64,000 bases of DNA from Pseudeuparius sepicola. Its lineage: Eukaryota; Arthropoda; Insecta; Coleoptera; Anthribidae. A model generated the notes under the pieces. It searched no databases, was not told where the DNA came from, and saw only the letters and a list, made by a program, of their open reading frames with translations. This document shows, one piece after another, positions 55,316 through 64,000 of this stretch (the stretch's first letter is position 1; the number at the start of each line of letters is the position of its first letter). Where the stretch lies: positions 24,098,501 to 24,162,500 of the forward strand of contig OY987301.1 of the NCBI GenBank assembly GCA_963920635.1, in the 5' to 3' direction. Made by a program: the position numbers and the translations under genes.

Positions 55316-56510
55316 TTAACCCACTAGGGACTGAATTTTCAAATTTACGAAAAAATACATAAAATATGTTTTTTATTACTTAAAATAACACTAAAAACAT
55401 CACTACGTTAAAAATTATGTCATTGTAAAAATGGCGGCAGTTCCATGGAACGCTAGTCCTATAAGGTGTGGAAAATATAAATAAAATAGAAAGTTTTTTA
55501 TGATAAATGTTTTATTTTGAGTAGTATAAATAAAATAGAAAGATATTTTTATGATTAGATAGATTGAGTAGATATGAACACAAAATAAATATTAGTTTGT
55601 ATGAAAGTCAATAAAACAATCAGCCTTTATGATTATGTCCTAAGCATCATTGGGTGTTTTTCACAATGCATAAATTTCATTGTTTCGATAAATCTGTCAC
55701 GTCTGAATTTTATACAGAGCAATATCTTCTCCAGAATATCAGTACCTTTTTTGGATGTTTTTTTAATCTGACACTACGAGTATAACCAAAGAGCATCTAA
55801 TTTCGTGATATTAGGGACCCAATAATTCTTGAATATAGCGCAATTATTACTCTCTTTTCACAAAAAGTCGATAATACCTTCCATAATAAAACATTCTAAT
55901 AAGTCAACTGGAGACATTCTTCTGTAATTAGATGTGTCAGGTTGCGGAAACAAAGCATCATCTTTACACAAAAAGTTGTTTTACTCATTTACCCACTCAG
56001 AAATATTGATAACGGTAGGTTCATCGTCTGGAATATGATCATCATCATCATCATCAGCAGCAACACAAATTTCCTACCCGTGACCCACTTTCCATAACAA
56101 GTTCGGCATTCGCCTCGAGTTGTCTAGCTGACAGATTATCCAACTAAGCCACCAGACTCTTCATTTGCAGAATTCTCATCATAATTCCAGATTTTCTGGA
56201 GTTTCGAGAGATAGAAACTCAACAAAACACTAGTTATTTACAGTATTAGCGCTCTAAAATGTAAAATATATATACTTACCCTTCACTGCTCGACATTTTT
56301 CCACGTTCACAGACTCAATGATAAAAATATAATACAGCAGAGATTGAGTACAAAATATCAAGAGGCACTGCACGAAACATCTGTACAGAGAGTTACTACA
56401 CAGCCTAAAAATGGTGTCCAAAATGGAGTTTTGTGATTTTAAATACATTAGAGAACGCTTTATAACAGATGATGTTTTGTGTTCCATATATGGAACGCTA
56501 GTATGGTATA
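55316..56510 (-). mobile_element. piggyBac-like element remnant
   Basis: The left limit is TTAACCCACTAGGG at 55315-55328, the TTAA target followed by CCC expected at a piggyBac end. The transposase remnant lies on the minus strand with its start near 56296. On the 5' side 'ttccatatatggaacgctag' (56486) echoes 'ttccatggaacgctagtcc' (55441). A right-hand TTAA end was not found, so the right boundary is approximate. Confidence 0.45.
55790..56296 (-). pseudogene. piggyBac-like transposase, N-terminal remnant
   Basis: ATG at 56296-56294 gives MSSSEG, and a GTAAGT donor follows at once. After the putative acceptor near 56230, pieces in shifting frames read NLSARQLEANAELVMESG, an Asp run (DDDDDDHIPDDEP), INISEWVNE, PQPDTSNYRRMSPVDLLE, CFIMEGIIDFL and KESNNCAIFKNYW. 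The acidic N-terminus followed by 'MSPxDxxExFxxxxIIDxxxxESN.YA' is the usual start of the piggyBac transposase core. The catalytic Asp regions and the C-terminal Cys-rich domain are not seen before the left end, so most of the gene is deleted. Several stops make it inactive. Confidence 0.55.
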
Positions 56511-57724
56511 AATGAACTCAATTGAAACAGCATAAATACGCTTGGGCGGCGTATGCTTTGTAAAACAAGACCGAGTCATAGGCGGCGCGCCGCCCTTAAT
56601 AATATTATATAAATTTTATTTATATGCTCTAAAGAAGAATAAAATAAACTTTGAAATAATTCAAACCAAAGCAAACCAATAATTTTGTTACACACACAAA
56701 AATATACACACAAAACCAAAATCCCTAAAATAAAGGATTTCCGTGCACGGCACCGGTTATACTGGCCTAACTGGCCCACGTCGACACCTGCTCCATGCGG
56801 ATCTCTCAAACGCCGACCAATAAAATCGCTACGCTCGCTTTCTTATTGGCTGCCTTCTTGACTAGGTCGACGTCGACCACATAAAAACCTTTGAATTTTA
56901 TACGGGTGATTTCTGCTGATAAGTCTGGTGTTTACCAGTAGCAGAGCGTGGTAAATGCTATGAAATAGATTTCACCCCCCAGATCACTCTGTTCCAAGTG
57001 AGTTCATTTATACTTTACCTAATAGGTTAATAATTATTTTATAGAAGTGGGTACCTAGATCTAAAATTGCGGTTCAATATGCAAAATTAGCACCCTTAGA
57101 ATGGAAATACTAAAATACTGTAAGGTTCTGTTTCCAGAGTACAAAAAAGCTACGACGAGAGTAATAAATAAATAAGAAAATTAAAAAAATAAATAAAAAA
57201 TGAAACAAAAAGATGCCCGCTCAAGGCTGTTGACCCTTATAAAAACGAAACTTTGAACGTTAACAACTTTGTTTTCTGAGCAGAACACAGTCATTCGTAT
57301 TTTCTAAAATAAATGCAGATTCTTAAATTGTCCGCATATTTCCTACTTCTTCTTTGATAATTGGTTGAGACCTAAGCCACAAAATTCTGTGATAATTGTT
57401 AAAAGCGTGTTCGCATACTTGTGACATTGAAATTTTGTTTTGCCTGATATAATTTTATGTTCTTTTAAACAAACGTTAAAGTGTCCTACAAGTCTCCTCT
57501 AAAGGTCGCCTATAGCCAATCCATTATGTCAGAACAGTATTTAGAACCAAAAATATATTAGGTTCAATGCTAGTTAAAACGAAATCATTTAATTTGGTAC
57601 AAAGTTAAAAAATTGTGCTTAAATATTTTCTTGTGAATGTAGAAAGTTCTATGTAAGGGAGACGGAATGTTTGCTACTAATGCTCCAGATTATCCTTTTT
57701 ATAAAGAATAAGTATACCTCCTAT
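56511..57724. other. No gene recognised
   Basis: Contains a GC-rich 'ggcggcgcgccgccc' palindrome at 56581-56595 and 'aggtcgacgtcgacc' near 56864. No supportable frame. Confidence 0.4.
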
Positions 57725-57960
57725 TGCTAAGCGATTTCTGCGGCCTGTCCGCATCAGCACCGCCAATTTTCCAGGACTCCGTCCTCGCGCGGTCCTATCT
57801 TGGTAAGTCCCTGGCGTAGGGCTGCCGGGCTCTCGCCCTATTTCCTACACATCCGCATTCTGATTTTAATGGCCCATAACATTTTTCGGGAGATAAGCCT
57901 CGGCGCCGAAGCAGATTGTCGCAGATTTTTTCCGGTTGAAAATGCGTCGGCGTTTATTTT
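57725..57960 (-). repeat. GC-rich dispersed repeat family, copy 8
   Basis: Reverse orientation: 'tgtccgcatcagcaccgcca', 'attttccaggac', 'ctcgccctatttcctacaca', 'tccgcattctgattttaatg', 'gcccataacatttttcggga'. The short open frame inside is accidental. Confidence 0.75.
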
Positions 57961-60900
57961 TTGTTTTGTTGGACGTATTTAAATAAAAACACCGATTTTA
58001 CTCGTTTACAAGCTGAAACTTTCATAATATCGATACACTCATGCAAGAACATTGTAAGTGACTTTTTTTAGATTTTCAATTTTTTCCATTTCTGGGGTCT
58101 AGTTGCGGGATATTTTTGGATAAAAATATAAAAATATACAACAAATAATAAACACAGACTAAGCTAAAAGCTGCATTGTAATCAGCCAACATAAAAAATG
58201 CCTACTCAAAACAAAAACAACAAATTTGACACTTAGCCTGCATCATAATATGATAACTAGAGGTTACGTTTCCTATGCCACAAATCCAACACTTTACTCT
58301 TCCTATCGTTCTTAAAATAACACTAATTCACTAATTATTACTAACTTAAGTTTTGTCAAATAATCATAAAATCTCCTCGTAAAAAAAACAAGAATAACGC
58401 AAAAGTAAACACTCGAAACACATCAACACAAACCGGCGAAATCTCAACGAACTCTGGATCAGCTGTTGGGGCAAAATAAAGCAAATGATCATCGATCACA
58501 AAGAGCTCGTGCAACGTTGCCAGAATAAGCAATTTAAAAAGGATATTATTTATAGACCAAGTAGGATCAGTGAAATCACAAAATCAGTAAAGTTTATTGT
58601 TAAATGAAAACTGTTCAAATTTTTACTATATTTAGATTGTAGATAACAACTAATTGTTCCAAATTGATGTTTTTAACGTTGGTTATACATTTATTTCGTA
58701 AGATAAATTTATGAAGAAGTTTGGCACTGGTGCAATCATTGCATTGTTTTGTTTTAGATTTCTAATTACTAACTCAGACAAATAATGTTACCATAGCTTA
58801 ACTAATAGGTATCTGCGACACTCAAGCCCCCGGCGGGAGTCAAAACAGAGTCTGGCGGAATGAAGCCGGAGTGAAGCGTATCGGGGCCGGACTAAACGTT
58901 TTCTCCCAAGGATGGGCAAAGGCAGAGAGGCTTGTGCAGCGGCTGGTTGAACGAGCCACGCATAATCATTACACGTATTTAGTTACAACGTATAGATAGT
59001 ATTTTTTGTCTAATGATTCATTTTTCACTTAATATTTTGAGTTGAAAATTAAACCTGAAATATTTTGTAATACGACCCTGTCCGATTCGTCACGTCCGCA
59101 GTCCAACCAGGTCGAATCAACCAGCCGTCTGCCCCACCGCCGCCAAAACTGGCTCCGCTTAAAATGCTCCCACAGAAAGCATGTAAAAAAAAGTGTGTCG
59201 CAGCTAGTTATTCCTCAAGCTATGATGTTACTAAACATTTTTTATCTTGGCTGGGTCTGTATTGTATTGAATTATTAGTCTATGTTTATTATTTGCCTGA
59301 GGTAAAAACATAGTGAATAAGGTAATTACAATTCCAATTTATTGAGACACGATACATTTACAATTGAAAGGTGAATACTTTTATAGACCACAAGAAGTCC
59401 ATTTTTCCATTTTTACCTGTTTCACAATTTACTGCACCCATTTAATTTACAATTTTTGTATGTGTATGTTATATATTATTATATTATATGTTTTAAGAAA
59501 GTCACACATTCTAAGGTGTTGCAACCTTTTTGCACGGAAATTGTTTAAAATCAAATACATTGCAACTTATAATATTTAAAATTGTACCGTGGAAAAACAT
59601 TGTAAAGGACTGCGCAATGTTTTTACCGTAAAATTGATGAAATTTTTGGAATTGTAGGTACAAAAAAGGTAGGAAAACTCAAAGTACAAAAAAAGGATTA
59701 GCATTTTCAAACCTCTCTCCTGAAAAGTAGACTTTTGTCAGTTACAATGTTACAACCTTTCCAGGGTCCTCTACATAAATCTATTAGCATCTCTAGTAAC
59801 TTTTTCTCGAAATAAAAGAAGCATAAAAAAAATTTCTACTCCTATGCTAGTAACATACCTATTAAGTGACGGTTTAGGTTATAAGTAAGTTCATTGTTGC
59901 AAACACTGACACGTAATGACTGACATGTAATGACTGACACGTAATAAAAAAAATTACGTATCTGTTCTTAATTAAAACGCAATTATCACGGGTGCCTTGT
60001 TAGCGCGGCATCCGCGTTACCATAGCAACTAACCAACATACTAATTGTTGCCTGTCAGATAATCAGAAGTATAGTTTATCTATTATAATAGTTTTTCTTT
60101 CGTCGAAGAAAAATTATAATACAAAACTCGAGTTGTAAGCTTATTACATACTCGTGGAATTACAGCACTCGCCGCTGCGCGGCTCGTGCGCAACTTTTCC
60201 ACTCATACGTAATAAACTGTTTACAACTCTCGCTATGTAATATACTAATATTGTAGTTTGGAAATTCAAAAATAATCCTTGCAATATTTTGTAATTTTTT
60301 TGTAAGTAAATGTTCCCAATAAACCGATTAACTACAAATTGGAAGAGTGTCATATAAATTATTGTGGGTATAACTAAGTCAAAGCTTAGGTAGCTACCTC
60401 TTGAAACCACTTAGATATAAGATCGATCTCAGATTTCGCATTCCGGTGGCATTTTCTTAAGCCCAGAATCATTGATTACGTCGAAATCCCCACGAATATA
60501 GAAAATGAATTCGGCCCGAAGTCGAGAGACCGATCAATAATATGCAAAGTATATCGGAATCCATTGGTATGCGTTCGCTTACTCCACGGAAATAGTACGA
60601 ACCAACGACATTCGAGCTAGAACGACTTTGTCAGCTCAAAGTTGTTATGATGAGCACGTTTCTGCATATTCCAATAATTCTCTAGAAGCACACAGAAAAT
60701 GTATGATGACGATTTTCTTAAAACAATATTTGGTTACAGATAAGGCTCCTTAACAGTGTTTTTACTACATTTTCAGATTCATTCTATGCGTAATTTAAGG
60801 CACATTGTGTGAAGGTACCAATATACAATATTTAAAAGCGCTTAAGTAAAGCAGGCTTAAATTCTCTTCCTTATTCTCATTCAAATTAAATGTTTTAGTT

Positions 60901-63429
60901 CTTTTTCAAAACATCCCAGACGCCAGAGTTCTTTTTGAACGACTGTGACAGTAAAATACTACTTACTTAAAACATATAGGTATGTACAGGGTGACCCACC
61001 CAAGGTTAACAGCCCCCTTTACTTCTTTATATTATAAATTCACATTTTTATCCGACTATTTCCCTCGTCTTAATTTCCATCAATCACAAACGCGCAATTT
61101 TGAATTCCAAATGGCTTTTAGATGGAAAAACTGTATGACAGCACCAGTCAGCAGTTTTTTCGAGATTACCCGCGGCAAAACTTGACAGCTGTTGTATAAT
61201 AGGTAGTATAATATGTTTTGTAAGCTATGTGTATTATTGTGTATGCAGAATAATCTGTTACTCATGAAATAGTCTTGTCAAATACCATTCGGACATCTAA
61301 TTTTTCCTGTAAAAAAAAACAAAAAACACAATGCTACAAGTAGTATGTTTTTAACAAAATCCATTTGTGCAGGTGTAAAAATCCTCGTCAAAATAAAATG
61401 AGGCGTGGGTCTTATTATGACCACAGTACGTAGGTAGATACTAAGTTTGCTTGCAGAGCGCGAGAAAATAACTCGATAAAAACGTCGGAGAATAATACGT
61501 GTTCATCACTTATCTGGTTGGGGGTTGAGTCGGGAAGGAATTCGCTGCAATCGTCTTTGCTGCACCCTGCGTAGGTTCGGACGCCACTGAATCCAGGGAG
61601 AGCTCTCTCTATCTATTCCAATTGCAAGAGACTAGCAACTGTCGTAAGCACCATCCCAATAGAAAACCCTAAAAAGGTACCAATTCGACCTATACACATG
61701 GTTATGACCTAACTTGTACACTTACCACTTTCTTTTGGGTTTTCTTAGATAACTAGGCAAAGCTGCAGGCTTTCTGTGACACAGGGATGAAAGAAGTGGA
61801 TATAAGTATAACAGTCTCAATCACTCGGGCAGGAAGTATGCCTACAAGACCATAAAAAAATGTCGAATTCAAAGAGAATAATAAAAGGGAGCTTACCCAC
61901 TTAAAAATAAACAGTTCACCAGGTGATACTGGCTTTTCAGAATGCAAACGATAGACAAAGTAAGGCAGGGCAAGGTACGGCACTTCAGAAGATATCGAAA
62001 ATATTCCGAGGACGAAATAATCCAAAGATCTCGCACAACGGTTCAGCTCAGACTACCTTTTTTGCCAACAAAAACGATAGGTACCACCGGGCGCCACAAA
62101 AACTTAAGTTCGACCAGGTACGGACTTATCAACCTAGTTTGCCCTAATTTATTCTACAAAACAGACGGTTTCAGACGGCAGAGGACAATTACTAACCTTT
62201 CTGAATATGGTGGGAAATGCACAGCGAAGTGGCTGTGAGAAACTCAATCCTTTTCTCTCAAACAAACTCGACCCAACCTAAAGCGTCGAACTTAGTGACT
62301 TACACCTACAAATAAAAAAATAAGGCGCGATACTTTTGAAACGCTACAAAGTTTATAAATTTCATAGGACTATATTTTGTGGTATAGCTTTTTAATCACA
62401 GGCGCATAGTTTTCTAGATACAAAGTGTTTAAATTCCAAAAAAAATTAATGTTTAATTTTTTATTTTTCCAACCGTTATTGATATTCAAACGAAATTGGG
62501 TGCACAGCATGCACTGATCAAGTGTCATGAAATGTAATATTAATACCAAGTTTCCCAAATAGCCAGTGGCGGAGATATGGGTTGTTTTATCAAGAATTTT
62601 CAAGAATTTTCTTTTATGCACTTGGATATCTTTTTATATTCGGAGCAAAAACTGTCTCTCTGAAGGTATCTTCTAGGTTTAATGGGTCGTTGGTGGAAAC
62701 CGGAACGACTTCATAAATATTTGTCCGGTCTTAGCTCTTCCTAAAGTCAATGTGTTCTCTCCGGGTGCCTTGAAATATTCAGAAATTTACTTACAACCTT
62801 ATACCGAATTCCCCAAAAATCTAAATAAATCGCGGCTACCTCTTTTCATTCTATGAATCTCAATGTTACACATAGTTTAAGAGAGCTAAGGAGGTAGGTA
62901 TGGTTAGGTTAGGTTAGGTCAGTATCTACGGCTCTAGAAATTTACTTGAAAATTAGTAATAATCAATGTCATTGATTTTTATCCAAATGAGATGTTGATG
63001 TATAGGCAGTATTGGCAACCTACGTTTCCATAGTTTCTTTGGACCTCTCATGGTAGGTATTCAAGCTTTGGACTTAAAGAAGTTCGTTTTGTTATTGATT
63101 TTCGTCGACGGTGTAACTGGTTTTATAGCTAACCATCGAGATAACTAAACGGACCAGAAAAGCCCGATCACATAAATGTTTGTGTTGCGAAATATTATAA
63201 TATCGTACTGAAACTTTTCCCAACTACCCAACCGAAAGTTTTACTCACTTGTTTCGAGCGGTCAAATGCCGCTCTGTGTTTGCTAAAGGGGGATGTAAAT
63301 GCTTTTAAACTGCGCATAAAATTTCCAACTATGCTGACAATTTATCTCAACGTCGGAGAGATTTCTCTGGGTTAAAACCTCAAAATATGAACGAATACAG
63401 CGTAATAAAAAATTAATTGTACATAAATG
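57961..63429. other. No gene recognised in this 5.5-kb stretch
   Basis: Mostly AT-rich. Notable small items are a GC-rich patch at 58820-58940, three near-copies of TGACACGTAATGAC at 59907-59945, a solitary left-end-like 'tacagggtgacccaccc' at 60986, and an interstitial GGTTAGGTTAGGTTAGG near 62903. A minus frame at 62025-61753 (GIFSISSEVPYLALPYFVYR) is coding-like but unrecognised and is not called. Confidence 0.4.
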
Positions 63430-64000
63430 CATACAAATACAACGATACGGGTAAAAACTTATACAGTCTCAGCTCCACAAACACAGCTTTTTTTATAATT
63501 CAACTGTACATATGTTTCAACCCTCCTATGGGGGGTCATCTTCAGCAGTGTAACATTAAAGAAAATTAAAGTTTTCTAGACGTGGTCAAATAATGTATGC
63601 GAATGTGGAAAATTAATATAAGTAAAAATTATATCGAAAGGCTAGTCAAAACCTTAAACAACGTATAGGTAAGAATTGTATAGAGGAATCCTGAGGAAAC
63701 TACGTAGTCGTAATAATAAAAATGAGGCGGAATTAGTTTCCTCAGGATTTATACAATTTTTGCCTATACGTTGTTTAAGGTTTTGACTAGCCTTTCGACA
63801 TAATTTTTACTTATATTAATTCTCCACATTCGCATACATTATTTGACCACGTCTAGAAAGCTTTAATTTTCTGTAATGTTACACTGCTGAAGATGACCCC
63901 CCATAGGAGGGTTGAAACATATGTACTGTTGAATTATAAAAAAAGCTGTGTTTGTGGAGCTGAGACTGTATAAGTTTTTACCCTTATCGTTGTATTCTCC
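63430..64000. mobile_element. Foldback element running to the window edge
   Basis: The arm 63430-63709 ('aaaaacttatacagtctcag', 'ggctagtcaaaaccttaaac', 'gaggaatcctgaggaaact') is inverted at about 63739-63994, with a ~30-base loop. Each arm contains 'gctgaagatgacccccc' or its complement. The outer end probably lies beyond the window, so length and flanking duplication are unknown. Confidence 0.8.

Noticed and set aside
60982..61185. Solitary 'tacagggtgacccaccc' as a mariner-type MITE
   Set aside because: No matching inverted end found downstream. The same applies to single ends near 11957, 13575, 40251 and 45645.
61753..62025. Minus frame including PYLALPYFVYRLHSEKPVSPGE, with a donor-like GTAAGC nearby
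   Set aside because: Composition is suggestive of an exon, but there is no family match, no clear upstream exon, and competing plus-strand frames over the same bases.
62900..62920. GGTTAGGTTAGGTTAGG, considered as telomeric sequence (TTAGG)n
   Set aside because: Only about three units occur, isolated in unrelated sequence. This is far too short to indicate a telomere or fusion point.

Overview
This is a eukaryotic, AT-rich, intron-bearing chromosomal window, almost certainly from an arthropod and most likely an insect. The reasons are mariner/rosa, piggyBac, hAT and P-like element remnants, arthropod-type TE proteins, a TATA plus TCAGTT core promoter, and dense foldback elements ending in CAGGGTG or CAGTGTG at TA dinucleotides. 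I cannot name the order or species. I see no rRNA, CRISPR array, bacterial operon or convincing complete host gene. The window reads as a layered transposon graveyard.

Layout. 1-2.6 kb: a large element with ~490-bp inverted arms around a decayed minus-strand gene (XPG-like block, conserved WGW block, Cys-rich tail) that still has two in-frame introns. 3.5-4.8 kb: a TA-flanked MITE and an array of palindromic GTAAATAAT repeats. 6.1-8.2 kb: a nearly complete DD41D (rosa-type) Tc1/mariner element with one N-terminal frameshift. 9.3-10.6 kb: two MITEs. 12.9-13.1 kb: an unidentified coding-looking exon. 17.4-19.9 kb: a foldback element split by a second mariner-type element whose third catalytic region is deleted. 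24.0-27.7 kb: a TA-flanked element with a decayed, spliced IS630-like transposase, carrying a 1-kb satellite-bearing insertion. 28.4-29.4 kb: a broken TE-associated gene with a SWIM-like block.

31-58 kb: a GC-rich dispersed repeat family occurs at eight sites. At 32.9-34.1 kb is a second, nearly identical copy of the satellite-bearing element (five 122-bp monomers against four). Foldback elements lie at 31.9, 34.8, 35.7, 39.4, 47.3 and 49.1 kb. A THAP-bearing P-like MITE lies at 38.8 kb. At 41.4-44.3 kb there is a three-level nest (hAT containing hAT containing a TA-flanked foldback) with perfect target-site duplications at both hAT levels. Another hAT with perfect 8-bp duplications and two internal foldbacks lies at 52.8-54.3 kb, and a piggyBac-like remnant at 55.3-56.5 kb. 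The last 570 bases are a foldback that runs to the window edge.

The genes do not form a pathway. They are independent, mostly dead transposases and accessory TE proteins. The interest is in the insertion order, the apparently young satellite-bearing element, and the unnamed repeat families. All coordinates and repeat comparisons were made by eye. Family assignments rest on remembered motifs, not on searches.
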